64,000 bases of DNA from Aquisalinus luteolus (GCF_009712425.2 NZ_VCJR02000001.1:1120001-1184000); one strand, 5' to 3'; numbered from the stretch's first letter, positions 17,072 through 29,528 are shown. The notes: generated by a model not told the origin, from the letters alone. Numbers and translations: made by a program.

Positions 17072-18220
17072 ATGATATTCACATTCGATCCGGCCACGCA
17101 CATGCCGGCTGACTGGCGCGAGGGGTTGTTCGCCGGGCGCATCGACAGGGGTGAGGGGCCTATGCCGGTTCTGATCCGCGGCGGCGAGGCGTTCGATGTC
17201 TCCGCCGAGGTGCCGACCGTTGCAGATCTGCTGGAGGTGGACGCCGCGAGCCTTTCGGGCAAGTCGCTAGGCCCGCTGGAAGAGTTGGGCCTTTCGGTTG
17301 CGGCTGATGCTTCCACACGTTTGTTGCCGCCGCCGGACCTGCAGTGCCTGAAGGCGGCGGGGGTGACCTTTGCCGTGTCAACGCTGGAGCGTGTGATCGA
17401 GGAGCGGGCGCGGGGCGATGCCTCTGCCGCTGCCGATATCCGTACCCGGCTGGAAGGCGTTGTTGGCGGGGCGATGAAGACCGTCGAGCCCGGCTCGCCC
17501 GCCGCCATGGCGCTGAAAGAGGCGCTGATCGCCGATGGGTTGTGGTCGCAATATCTGGAAGTCGCCATCGGTCCGGATGCGGAGATTTTCACCAAGGGGC
17601 CGGTGTTGTCCAGCGTTGGCTGGGGGCAGGATATCGGCGTGCGCTCGGATTCGCGCTGGAACAACCCCGAGCCAGAGGTGGTGCTGTTCGTCACCGGCGC
17701 GGGCAAGATCGTCGGGGCGAGCCTCGGCAATGATGTGAACTTGCGCGATTTCGAGGGCCGCTCGGCGCTTTTGCTGGGCAAGGCCAAGGACAATAACGCG
17801 TCCTGTGCCATCGGGCCGTTCATCCGCCTGTTCGATGATGGGTTCAGCCTTGATGATGTGCGGCAGATGGATATCACTCTGGAGATCGAAGGGCCTGAGG
17901 GCTTCACCCTATCGGGCGTCAATTCCATGGGCCAGATCAGCCGCGACCCCGCCGATATCGCGGCGCAGGCGATGAGCGAGCATCATTATCCCGATGGCTT
18001 CGCACTGTTCCTCGGTACCATGTTCGCCCCGACCGATGACCGCGACGGGCCGGGGCAGGGCTTTACTCATCACATGGGCGATGTGGTCTCGATCTCGTCG
18101 GAGCGTCTAGGTAGACTCGTCAATCGCGTGACCACCAGCAAGGAGGCACCGGCCTGGGAATTCGGTATCCGCGCGTTGATGGGTAATCTTGCTTCACGCG
18201 GTCTCTTGAAGAGCGCGTAA
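17072..18220 (+). CDS. Fumarylacetoacetate hydrolase-family dehydratase, XylX-like
   Basis: A 382-residue FAH-fold protein resembling Caulobacter XylX and 2-keto-3-deoxy-pentonate dehydratases. The metal-binding segment is visible around EIFTKGPVLSSVGWGQDIG (171-189) followed by NNPEPEVVLFV, with Glu200/Glu202 as likely ligands. It would dehydrate a 2-keto-3-deoxy sugar acid to alpha-ketoglutarate semialdehyde, the substrate of the dehydrogenase encoded just upstream. Ribosome site GGGAGAGG precedes the ATG. No sugar dehydrogenase, lactonase or sugar-acid dehydratase is in the window, so the sugar is unknown. Confidence 0.82.
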   Translation: MIFTFDPATHMPADWREGLFAGRIDRGEGPMPVLIRGGEAFDVSAEVPTVADLLEVDAASLSGKSLGPLEELGLSVAADASTRLLPPPDLQCLKAAGVTFAVSTLERVIEERARGDASAAADIRTRLEGVVGGAMKTVEPGSPAAMALKEALIADGLWSQYLEVAIGPDAEIFTKGPVLSSVGWGQDIGVRSDSRWNNPEPEVVLFVTGAGKIVGASLGNDVNLRDFEGRSALLLGKAKDNNASCAIGPFIRLFDDGFSLDDVRQMDITLEIEGPEGFTLSGVNSMGQISRDPADIAAQAMSEHHYPDGFALFLGTMFAPTDDRDGPGQGFTHHMGDVVSISSERLGRLVNRVTTSKEAPAWEFGIRALMGNLASRGLLKSA

Positions 18221-18557
18221 GGGAAATTCCATCCTCTGCCCCTGCAGGGGGTGGACATCGGCGCGATTTTCAGCCATATCGCCACTTCGCGAGGGCAACC
18301 TCGCACCCTGTCCGAGACTGCTGGTGAGGTTCTCCTCTTAATTTCCGGCATAGACTGTGGGGAAAGATCAGCCGGGCGCAAGCCTTTGGCGTTCAGACCT
18401 TGTTCAGGACAGGCTCTCGCTGTGATGCGACGGGCCTTTTTTAATGCCCCGATCATTCCAGCGATTTCGATGCCGCGATGCATGGATGGTCCATGTGTCG
18501 CCTGTAACCGGTCCCGGGCCATCATGGGCGGGGCCATAACCTGGAAAGTCTGTACTT
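18221..18557. other. 337-nt rplJ upstream region and leader
   Basis: No ORF. From left: a short GC palindrome CCCCTGCAGGGG (18239-18250), a possible -10 TAGACT at 18351 without a clear -35, a hairpin with U tract (18411-18442), and about 115 nt of structured sequence before rplJ. In other proteobacteria the equivalent leader binds the L10-(L12)4 complex for autogenous control; I infer the same here without a covariance match. Confidence 0.5.
18411..18442 (+). terminator. Terminator or attenuator upstream of rplJ
   Basis: AGGCTCTCGC (18411-18420) pairs with GCGA-C-GGGCCT (18427-18437; one G-U pair and one bulged C) around a 6-nt loop, followed by six U residues. It may end the XylX transcript or act as a rplJL attenuator, a known control mode of this operon in other bacteria. 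Confidence 0.6.
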
Positions 18558-19079
18558 ATGCCAATGGACAGAAGCCAGAAATCGGAAATGGTCGACTGGA
18601 TCGGCAATGTGTTTGACTCGAACGAAGTCGTTCTGGTCTTCCACAATACCGGTCTTTCCGTTTCCCAGGTCGCCGAACTGCGTACGCAAATGCGTGAAGC
18701 AGGCGGTGGCGTGAAGGTGGTGAAGAACCGCCTTGCCAAGATCGCCGTCAGCGGCAAATCGGGTGAGAAGATCTCCGACCTGTTCAAGGGTCCGACGGTT
18801 CTTGCTTACTCCGAAGACCCCGTAACGGCGCCGAAAGTGCTGACCAAATATGCCAAGGGTAACGACAAGGTTGTCATCCTCGGCGGCATCATGGGGGAAA
18901 CCCCGCTTGACGAGTCTGGTGTTCAGGCCCTCGCCAACATGCCGTCGCGCGAAGAGATCCTGTCCTCCATCGCTGGCATGCTCGGCGCACCGGCAAGCAA
19001 CCTTGCAGGGGCCATCGGCGCACCGGCAAGCAACATCGCCTCCATTCTCAAAACTCTGGAAGAACGCGAAGCCGCGTAA
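18558..19079 (+). CDS. rplJ: 50S ribosomal protein L10
   Basis: A 173-residue L10, the stalk base that binds L12 dimers through its C-terminal helix. Recognisable parts: N-terminal [23 protein letters not shown] (about 54-63) and the repeated tail [23 protein letters not shown] codons at 18558 and 18564 both fit; the second gives the usual MDR N-terminus, the first has better spacing to GGAAAG. It is separated from rplA by 4.5 kb, unlike the usual 100-300 nt. Confidence 0.97.
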   Translation: MPMDRSQKSEMVDWIGNVFDSNEVVLVFHNTGLSVSQVAELRTQMREAGGGVKVVKNRLAKIAVSGKSGEKISDLFKGPTVLAYSEDPVTAPKVLTKYAKGNDKVVILGGIMGETPLDESGVQALANMPSREEILSSIAGMLGAPASNLAGAIGAPASNIASILKTLEEREAA

Positions 19080-19106
19080 CACTTTTAACCTCAAGGAACC
19101 ATTACA

Positions 19107-19487
19107 ATGGCTGATCTGAAGAAACTTGCTGAAGAACTCGTCAACCTGACCCTGCTGGAAGCTGGCGAGCTGAAAAACATCCTGAAAGACGAGTACGGCA
19201 TCGAGCCGGCTGCCGGCGCTGTTGCCGTTGCCGCTCCGGGTGCTGGCGGTGGCGACGCTGGCGCCGCTGAAGAGAAAGACGAATTCGACGTCATTCTCGC
19301 TTCTGCCGGTGACAAGAAAATCAACGTCATCAAGGAAGTCCGTGCCATCACTGGTCTCGGCCTGAAAGAAGCCAAAGACCTGGTCGAAGGCGCACCGAAG
19401 CCGGTCAAGGAAGGCGTGAACAAAGCCGAAGCCGAAGAGCTGAAGAAAAAGCTCGAAGAAGCCGGCGCAACCGTCGAACTGAAATAG
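19107..19487 (+). CDS. rplL: 50S ribosomal protein L7/L12
   Basis: A 126-residue L12 with an N-terminal dimerisation helix, an Ala/Gly-rich hinge (about 36-55, [20 protein letters not shown]) and the conserved C-terminal domain ([33 protein letters not shown]). It recruits GTPase factors to the ribosome. Starts 27 nt after rplJ. Transcription ends at a strong terminator; rpoB, normally next, is 5.9 kb downstream. Confidence 0.98.
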   Translation: MADLKKLAEELVNLTLLEAGELKNILKDEYGIEPAAGAVAVAAPGAGGGDAGAAEEKDEFDVILASAGDKKINVIKEVRAITGLGLKEAKDLVEGAPKPVKEGVNKAEAEELKKKLEEAGATVELK

Positions 19488-19508
19488 TCTTTTTAGAGAC
19501 TGTTACGG

Positions 19509-19540
19509 AAAAGGCCCGCCATATTGGCGGGCCTTTTTTT
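19509..19540 (+). terminator. Intrinsic terminator after rplL
   Basis: A perfect 10-bp stem (AAGGCCCGCC at 19511-19520, GGCGGGCCTT at 19526-19535) is followed by a run of T residues. It closes rplJL before the convergent adhesin operon. Confidence 0.92.
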
Positions 19541-19563
19541 GTGCCGCTCGATCGGGGGAGGAT

Positions 19564-20106
19564 TTATTGCGGCACTGGAGAGGCGTCCATCTCCACCACT
19601 GACAGGCCGAGGATTTTCCAGTCGCCCTCGGACAGGCGGAAGAGAATATCGAAGCGCACTGCACGGGGGCGGAATTCGAACCCGCCGCGCAGGCGTAGAT
19701 AGCCTGCCTCGTTGATCGCCGGTGGCATGTCCCATGTCGGGGAAATGCTCAGCGTACGGCTGAGGTCTACATTCTTGCTTCTTATTTCAGAAAAGAGCCC
19801 CGCCAGCTTTTCCGGTGACTGGCTGCGAACGAATTCCGGCGCACCGCTCTGGTGCAGCACGGCGTAATTGCCGGTCTCGTTGGCATCGTCAAGGGTGATC
19901 ATGGTCGACCAGACAAGCCGGGCGAGGGTGTTCTCGTCCGGCATGTTCTCGTTTGACATGTCTTGCGCTGCTGCCTTGAGTGGCAACAGCATGAAAAGGA
20001 CAGCGAGCGCCAGGGGGAAGGCGCTCGCCGCTTTTGACAGCACCCGGTGGCCAGAGAGGCAGCCATGGGTGGTGGCAGGTGCTGTCAATTTCTGTGACCC
20101 GTTCAT
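19564..20106 (-). CDS. Secreted protein downstream of the adhesin gene
   Basis: A 180-residue protein, start chosen at 20106, 7 nt after the adhesin stop. The N-terminus has a basic region then a hydrophobic run (FPLALAVLFMLLPLKAAAQ) that fits a Sec signal. The mature part has ENTLARLVWSTMITLDDANETGNYAVLHQSGAPEF and a C-terminal half with FEFRPRAVRFDILFRLSEGDWKILGLSV, resembling the small cystatin/NTF2-like periplasmic proteins, but no named family is certain. Being translated right after a trimeric autotransporter, it may be an assembly or surface partner, as SadB-type lipoproteins are elsewhere; this is inference. Confidence 0.65.
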   Translation of the reverse strand: MNGSQKLTAPATTHGCLSGHRVLSKAASAFPLALAVLFMLLPLKAAAQDMSNENMPDENTLARLVWSTMITLDDANETGNYAVLHQSGAPEFVRSQSPEKLAGLFSEIRSKNVDLSRTLSISPTWDMPPAINEAGYLRLRGGFEFRPRAVRFDILFRLSEGDWKILGLSVVEMDASPVPQ

Positions 20107-20113
20107 GATCGCT

Positions 20114-23100
20114 CTACCAGGCAGCGTTGAAACCGGCGCGGGCGCCCATTTCGCTGTTGGAGCCGAAGCCAGTGGCAACACCTGCGGACAGGGACCACGT
20201 GTCATCGACACGGTAGGCGCCGGAGAAGGCAACGGCGTTCTCGTCAGCGAAGTGACCGACACCGCCGGAGATGCCCCATGTCTTGCCGACCGGGATATAC
20301 GGCGTGTCCATCGCCATCGCCATGGCGACACCGAGGCGGTTCTCCTCGATCATTTCGCGGCTCTCGGCAGTGTAGGCGACGACACCGTCAATGCGCATGC
20401 CGTTATTGCCGATCATGTCCCACATCATGCCGCCATCCGTGGCGAGGTTGCCGTTGGCATCCGATGTCACGACCTGCACGCTGCCGGACTGGGCGTCGCG
20501 GCTGGCCTGCGAGGTGATACCGGCCATGGTGTAGGTGTTGGATGCCGTACCGACAGCGACCTGGTTCTCCCGGGTCGTTGTGGCACCGGCACCGAGGGCC
20601 ATGGAGTTGGCAAAACCGGCGGTGGAGTTGGAGCCGACTGCCGTGGCATTCAGGCCCGTGGCACTTGCCGCTTCACCGACGGCGAGCGTGCGTTCGCCAT
20701 TGGCGCTGGCAAGGTGACCAATGGCGTGAGCGCGTTCGCCCGTTGCATTGGCCTGCCAGCCAAAGGCGGTTGCTGCCGTTCCATCGGCGACGCTTTCGCC
20801 ACCAACTGCGGTTGTCGATGTGCCGGTTGCAGAGGCGCTGTCGCCGACTGCGAGGGCATCCGTGCCGTCCGCCATGGCCTGGTTGCCGATGGCTGTGGAG
20901 TTGGCACTCATCGCCGTGGCCGCTTCGCCGACAGCCATGGAGTAGTCGCCATTTGCCGAGGCAAGGTGACCGATGGCGTGGGCGCGTTCACCCACGGCAC
21001 TGGAGCGCCAGCCAAAGGCCGTTGCCGCGATGCCGTCAGCCATGGCTTCGCCACCGACTGCAGTGGTGGAGGTGCCATTGGCCATGGCGTCAGCACCGAT
21101 GGCGATGGCGTCTACGCCGGTTGCCGATGCGCCGATGCCGTCATCGTCATTGGCATTGCCGCCAAGGGCGATGGAGCCGTCGGAATTGGCCTGGGCGTTG
21201 TCGCCGCCGGCATAGGAATAGGCGCCGTCAGCGGTTGCGGCTTCACCGACAGCCGTCGAGCGGGTGCCCGATGCGGCGGCGAGGTGACCGAAGGCCTGGG
21301 CGCGGACGCCAGTGGCAGAGGACTGCCAGCCGACAGCTGTGGTGCCGGCTTCCGTCGCAACGCTTTCGCCGCCGATGGCCGTGGACGATGTGCCGGTTGC
21401 ACTTGCCTCGTTACCGATCGCAACAGCGTCCTGACCGGTTGCCGTGCTGTCATCGCCAAAGGCGGTCGAGCCGGTACCGTCAGCAACGGCATTGTCACCG
21501 ATAGCGGTGGAGTCCATGCCGGAACCATTCGTGGTGATCATCGTACCGGATGCCATGGCAACGGAGCGCAGCTGGCCGTTCTCGTCGACGGTGACATAGT
21601 TGCGCTCGCCGGTGGCGACGCCGCTGCCCATGCCGGTCAGGTAGTACAGATGATCGGCATTGCCGAGCACGAACATATTGTCGCCCGAGGCGGTCACGTT
21701 CGAGCCGATGGCAACGGCATTGTTGCCGGTCGCGCTTGCCGCTTCGCCGACAGCGAGGGTGAAGTCGCCATCTGCATTGGCCAGGTGGCCAAAGGCGTGA
21801 GCCCGTTCACCGGTTGCTGTCGCCTGCCAGCCAAAGGCTGTTGCGGCCGTGCCGTCTGCAACGCTTTCACCGCCGACAGCGGTCGTTGACGTGCCGACAG
21901 CCGAGGCCATGTCACCGATGGAAAGAGCATCCGTGCCGTCAGCCATCGCGCCATTGCCGATCGCCGTCGCATTGGCCGACATTGCGGTCGCTGCCTCGCC
22001 GATGGCAAGGGAGAAATCGCCCTGGGCGTTTGCAAGGTGACCGAATGCGTGGGCGCGCTCGCCGGTTGCGTTGGCCTGCCAGCCAAAGGCTGTGGCGGCC
22101 GTGCCATTGGCGACACTCTCGCCGCCGACTGCTGTCGTCGAGGTGCCGGTTGCCATTGCGCTGTCACCGATGGACAGGGCATCGACACCGTCAGCCATGG
22201 CAGCATTGCCGATAGCCGTGGAATTCGCCGAGGCAGCCATCGCGGCTTCGCCGATGGCAAGGGTGAAGTCACCTTGCGCAGAGGCCAGGTGGCCGAAAGC
22301 ATGGGCGCGTTCGCCGGTGGCATTAGCACGCCAGCCATAGGCTGTTGCGGCGATGCCGTCTGCAACGCTTTCTCCGCCTACGGATGTTGTCGATGTACCG
22401 GTCGCCGAGGCACTGTCGCCGATCGCCAGGGCATCGACCCCGTCAGCCATGGCAGCATTGCCGATGGCCGTGGAGTTTGCCGAGGCAGCCATGGCTGCTT
22501 CACCGATGGCGAGGGTGAAATCGCCTTGTGCCGAAGCCAGGTGGCCGAAGGCATGGGCGCGCTCGCCCGTTGCATCAGCCTGCCAGCCAAAGGCAGTTGC
22601 GGCCGTGCCATTGGCGACGCTTTCACCACCGACAGCGGTCGTGGACGTGCCGGTGGCAGACGCCATGTCGCCGATGGACAGGGCATCGGTGCCGTCTGCC
22701 ATGGCGCCATTGCCGATAGCGGTGGAATTCGCCGAGGCAGCCATTGCCGCTTCGCCGATTGCCAGCGAGAAGTCACCGGTAGCGGTGGCGAGGTGACCGA
22801 AGGCATGGGCGCGAACGCCGGTGGCATTGGCCTGCCAGCCGAACGCGGTCGCTGCGGTGCCATTGGCAACGCTCTCGCCGCCTACTGCCGTGCTCGAAGT
22901 GCCGGTCGCCGAAGCCATGTCACCGATGGACAGGGCATCGACGCCGTCAGCCATTGCACCATTGCCGATGGCGGTTGAATTGGCAGATGTTGCCATGGCC
23001 GCTTCACCGATAGCCAGCGAGAAGTCGCCGGTTGCCGTGGCAAGGTGACCAAAGGCATGGGCACGTTCACCCATCGCCATGGACTGCCAGCCGAAAGCAG

Positions 23101-23425
23101 TAGCGGCGAGACCGTCGGCGACACTTTCTCCGCCTACGGCAGTTGTCGAGTTGCCATTGGCAACAGAGTCTTCACCAATGGCAGTGGCATCGACGCCAGT
23201 TGCAGAAGCGCCGGTACCATCACCGTCGGCGTCGCCGCCAACGGCAGTGGAGCCTTCACCGGATGCCGTGGCATTGACGCCGCATTCGGTCGCGCCTGTA
23301 CCAGTGCCGTCATTACAGTCAGCCGTGGCGTCAGCATATGCGCCATTGCTGACAGCAAGCGCGAGTGCACTCGAGGCAGCGAGAAGCCCCACCCGTTTGT
23401 GGGCGGACAGTTTCAATCTAGTCAT
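20114..23425 (-). CDS. Trimeric autotransporter adhesin (YadA-like head repeats and membrane anchor)
   Basis: A 1103-residue protein. It has a Sec signal (residues 1-31, ending SNGAYA), then a passenger built almost wholly from 14-residue YadA/Hia head repeats of type STAIG-x-GAMADG. Six of these make an 84-residue super-repeat: six tandem copies at about 92-581, a divergent insert, then three more copies (about 690-930). There is almost no coiled-coil stalk. The last 75 or so residues (GKTWGISGGVGHFADENAVAFSGAYR...GARAGFNAAW) form the YadA-type beta-barrel anchor with a terminal aromatic residue for BAM. The start follows AGGAGG. It should be a surface trimer used for adhesion or autoaggregation. 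Confidence 0.92.
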   Translation of the reverse strand: MTRLKLSAHKRVGLLAASSALALAVSNGAYADATADCNDGTGTGATECGVNATASGEGSTAVGGDADGDGTGASATGVDATAIGEDSVANGNSTTAVGGESVADGLAATAFGWQSMAMGERAHAFGHLATATGDFSLAIGEAAMATSANSTAIGNGAMADGVDALSIGDMASATGTSSTAVGGESVANGTAATAFGWQANATGVRAHAFGHLATATGDFSLAIGEAAMAASANSTAIGNGAMADGTDALSIGDMASATGTSTTAVGGESVANGTAATAFGWQADATGERAHAFGHLASAQGDFTLAIGEAAMAASANSTAIGNAAMADGVDALAIGDSASATGTSTTSVGGESVADGIAATAYGWRANATGERAHAFGHLASAQGDFTLAIGEAAMAASANSTAIGNAAMADGVDALSIGDSAMATGTSTTAVGGESVANGTAATAFGWQANATGERAHAFGHLANAQGDFSLAIGEAATAMSANATAIGNGAMADGTDALSIGDMASAVGTSTTAVGGESVADGTAATAFGWQATATGERAHAFGHLANADGDFTLAVGEAASATGNNAVAIGSNVTASGDNMFVLGNADHLYYLTGMGSGVATGERNYVTVDENGQLRSVAMASGTMITTNGSGMDSTAIGDNAVADGTGSTAFGDDSTATGQDAVAIGNEASATGTSSTAIGGESVATEAGTTAVGWQSSATGVRAQAFGHLAAASGTRSTAVGEAATADGAYSYAGGDNAQANSDGSIALGGNANDDDGIGASATGVDAIAIGADAMANGTSTTAVGGEAMADGIAATAFGWRSSAVGERAHAIGHLASANGDYSMAVGEAATAMSANSTAIGNQAMADGTDALAVGDSASATGTSTTAVGGESVADGTAATAFGWQANATGERAHAIGHLASANGERTLAVGEAASATGLNATAVGSNSTAGFANSMALGAGATTTRENQVAVGTASNTYTMAGITSQASRDAQSGSVQVVTSDANGNLATDGGMMWDMIGNNGMRIDGVVAYTAESREMIEENRLGVAMAMAMDTPYIPVGKTWGISGGVGHFADENAVAFSGAYRVDDTWSLSAGVATGFGSNSEMGARAGFNAAW
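20560..21400. repeat. Second block of adhesin super-repeats (3 copies)
   Basis: Copies of the VGGES unit are encoded near 21362, 21047 and 20795. The last two are 252 bp apart; the first is separated by a longer, more diverged segment. Boundaries are approximate. Confidence 0.6.
21683..23152. repeat. Tandem 252-bp repeat array inside the adhesin gene
   Basis: Six copies of a 252-bp unit, each encoding six 14-residue head repeats. The sequence encoding the VGGES motif recurs near 23122, 22870, 22618, 22366, 22114 and 21862, exactly 252 bp apart. Copies differ mainly at third codon positions and a few residues. Unit number is a multiple of 3 nt, so copy gain or loss would keep the frame. Confidence 0.85.
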
Positions 23426-23673
23426 GGAAAATCCTCCTGATCACCCGTAGAGCATCGCTCTTTGATTGCGATGACGGGCAGTTTCTCTCTCAAGCCTGTT
23501 TGGCAGGCTTAGGGAGATACGGGTCCATGACGAAAAGGGTTGCAAAGAATTTTAAAAAAATATTCAGATTACGGTAATTCTGACGTAATGATGCGCATAC
23601 CGCCCATACTAATAAGTACGCACGCGAATAGTGCGCATATGCAGCAGGTCAATAGTAACAAGAGCGAATCTTA
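23426..23673 (-). promoter_or_regulatory. Adhesin promoter and 5' leader region
   Basis: This AT-rich 248-nt gap lies upstream of the adhesin. It holds two hairpins in the predicted leader: AAGCCTG-N5-CAGGCTT (about 23493-23511) and CATCGC-N9-GCGATG (about 23454-23475). There is also an interrupted palindrome TCAGA-N10-TCTGA (23564-23583) and a direct repeat TGCGCATA at 23592 and 23632, 40 bp apart. No clear sigma-70 hexamers or ECF GGAAC box were found. These are candidate sites for a regulator of the adhesin. Confidence 0.4.
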
Positions 23674-24384
23674 TCAATAAGTGCGGACTTGGCCGATTGC
23701 GATGACGCGGTCGGACGGCAGGCCGCTGGCAGAACCCGTCGGCAACTCCTCCAGGCTGACGGCGAGGGCGACCCCGGCCTCCAGGTATTGCAGGATCTGT
23801 TCGGACAGGGTGATCGTACCGCCATCAGCCGGGAAGACACCTAGCGAACGCGGCGTGCCATCCGCCGGTATCACCCACAGCTCGGTGTAGAGGTCTTCCA
23901 CAGCGAGGTTCTGGACATCTATGGAAGCAAGCCCCGTTGCCGGGTCGATCCGCACGGACAGGATGCCCTCCACAGCTGGTGGTGTCAGCGAAGCGATCAG
24001 GATGGGCGCGCTGGTAGCAGGCTTGCTCGGCGGGCTGCTGATCATGACGGCCAGGAAGATGGCGGCGAGGGCGCCCAACGCGATGCTCGCGCCACGCCAG
24101 AAGGCCAGCGAATGCCACAGGCCGCGTTGCTCCGAAATCTGGTCTTCGCCACCGAACAATGAGGCCATCACGCGCTCCCTGACGCGTGGTGAGGGGGCGA
24201 TGGCGGCAACCTCGTCAAGGAAGGGCACGAAGTAATTCGTCCAGCGCCAGACCATCGCTGCGAAACCTGCGTCGGATTCCAGCCGGGCCTCGGCATGGCG
24301 GCGCTCATCGGTATCGAGCACGCCAAGGGCGTATTCGCCGGCGAAGATTTCGTCTTCAGGAATGTCTTGTGTCGTGTCGCTCAT
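23674..24384 (-). CDS. Anti-sigma factor, RskA-type
   Basis: A 236-residue single-pass membrane protein. The cytoplasmic N-terminal part (1-90) has the anti-sigma start EIFAGEYALGVLDTDERRHAEARLESD. One membrane helix follows at about 93-115 (GASIALGALAAIFLAVMIS). The periplasmic C-terminal RskA domain has LYTELWVIPADGTPRSLGVFPADG. No HxxxCxxC zinc motif is seen, as expected for this class. It should hold the ECF sigma factor encoded 41 nt upstream inactive until regulated cleavage. Its 3' end faces the adhesin promoter on the same strand. Confidence 0.88.
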   Translation of the reverse strand: MSDTTQDIPEDEIFAGEYALGVLDTDERRHAEARLESDAGFAAMVWRWTNYFVPFLDEVAAIAPSPRVRERVMASLFGGEDQISEQRGLWHSLAFWRGASIALGALAAIFLAVMISSPPSKPATSAPILIASLTPPAVEGILSVRIDPATGLASIDVQNLAVEDLYTELWVIPADGTPRSLGVFPADGGTITLSEQILQYLEAGVALAVSLEELPTGSASGLPSDRVIAIGQVRTY

Positions 24385-24425
24385 GATGTGCGCGGGGTCT
24401 TTTCAGTTATGCCATGCGGCGTTGA

Positions 24426-24986
24426 TTACTTCGCGTTTTCGGGCTCGGCCTCGATACACTGCTTCAGGGCCATCAGCCCGCGGCGCACCATGCTCTTTAT
24501 CGTGCCGAGCGGCCGCTTGGTCATGTCGGCGAGCTGCTGGTATTTCAGCCCGCCCAGATAAGCTTCACGGATCACTTCTGCCCGGTCGGCATCCAGTTCG
24601 TCGAGGCATTGGTGAAGCCGGGAGACTTCTCCCGTCAGCACGGCGCTGTCCTCCGGGGACGGGCGCTCATCCTCCATATACTTTTCCGACTCGCCATCGC
24701 CGGTCACCTCGCGGCGCTTGCGCAGCCGGTCAATAGCCGAGTTCCGGGCAATCGCCATCAGCCACGACATGGCAGATGCCTTGCTCACGGCGTAGGAATC
24801 CGCCTTGCGCCATATCTTGATGAAGCATTCCTGCAGTGCTTCTTCCGCTTCCTGCCTGTCATGGAGAATACGCAGGGTTACGCCGAAAAGTTTCGCGGAG
24901 GTGTGAGAATATAACTCGTCGAAGGCCCGCCGGTCCTTCAGTGTCACGCGTGACAGCAGGGCCTCGATCGTTTCACGGTCGCTCAT
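24426..24986 (-). CDS. ECF RNA polymerase sigma factor (SigK/RpoE-like)
   Basis: A 186-residue ECF sigma factor. Region 2 is visible as LFGVTLRILHDRQEAEEALQ and MSWLMAIARNSAIDRLRKR; region 4 as LDELDADRAEVIREAYLGGLKYQQLA followed by MTKRPLGTIKSMVRRGLMAL, the DNA-recognition helix. Start at 24986 follows AGGGGGAT. It pairs with the downstream RskA-type gene in one unit. The nearest same-strand target downstream is the adhesin, so adhesin control is a reasonable guess. It occupies the space where rpoB would normally follow rplL. Confidence 0.92.
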   Translation of the reverse strand: MSDRETIEALLSRVTLKDRRAFDELYSHTSAKLFGVTLRILHDRQEAEEALQECFIKIWRKADSYAVSKASAMSWLMAIARNSAIDRLRKRREVTGDGESEKYMEDERPSPEDSAVLTGEVSRLHQCLDELDADRAEVIREAYLGGLKYQQLADMTKRPLGTIKSMVRRGLMALKQCIEAEPENAK

Positions 24987-25341
24987 GCAGGCATCCCCCT
25001 CGATGGTTTTTCCATAGAGTAGAGGAGTTTAAGGCGCGCGGCGAGGCGGACCACCATGTTCCATCATGTTATGTGACGATTTCCCTCGAATTAGGGCAAA
25101 AAAATCCACATCAGGGGGTTGCGGTGCTGTGCCGAGGTGATTATTAACACCATCTCCCTGCGTGAGCGATTGCGTGGGGGAAAAGGCTTTGCGGCACGTG
25201 CGAGAATTATTCGTTAAATAAAATCTGGAATTCCAAGAACGCGGTCTGCTTGCGTGACCCGCGTGTTTTTGCGCATGGACAATTTGCGCAAGAGTCACAA
25301 GCGGGCGAACCGGACGGCGTTCCATTCAATGTGAGGACTAC
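24987..25341. other. Divergent region between ECF sigma gene and rpoB, with rpoB leader
   Basis: 355 nt without a gene. It must contain the rpoB promoter; TAAAAT at 25219-25224 is a possible -10 but no well-spaced -35 is present. The 3' half carries a hairpin with T tract (25239-25270) and a second hairpin TTGCGCA/TGCGCAA (25269-25291). On the leftward side there is no clear ECF-type autoregulated promoter. Confidence 0.45.
25239..25270 (+). terminator. Terminator-like hairpin in the rpoB leader
   Basis: ACGCGG (25239-25244) pairs with CCGCGT (25259-25264), followed by GTTTTT. It lies about 70 nt before rpoB and is followed immediately by another hairpin, so an attenuation or anti-termination role is possible. 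Confidence 0.45.
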
Positions 25342-29418
<4,077 letters not shown>

Positions 29419-29528
29419 TGGCAGGGCCGGGGGCTGCGCGCTCCCGGCCTTCCGCCTTCCCCGGAGGAAGGCATTTTTAAATAAGTGTTTTTGCTGAGCG
29501 ATCAGCACCCGTCTTAAGGAGACGCTTT
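29419..29528 (+). other. rpoB-rpoC spacer with two hairpins
   Basis: GGCCGGGGGC pairs with GCTCCCGGCC (about 29425-29450) and CCTTCC pairs with GGAAGG (about 29456-29472), ending in ATTTTTAAATAAG. The second resembles a weak terminator and could tune the rpoB:rpoC ratio. GGAGACGC gives the rpoC ribosome site. Confidence 0.4.

Noticed and set aside
19868-21889. 673-codon plus-strand ORF, and several Ser/Pro/Ala-rich ORFs, over the adhesin gene
   Set aside because: Their repetitive composition mirrors the adhesin repeats read in other frames. The minus-strand frame has signal peptide, head repeats and anchor, so it is the gene.
20560-23152. Possible CRISPR array because of regular repeats
   Set aside because: The period is 252 bp with no unique spacers, and the repeats are coding in one long frame.
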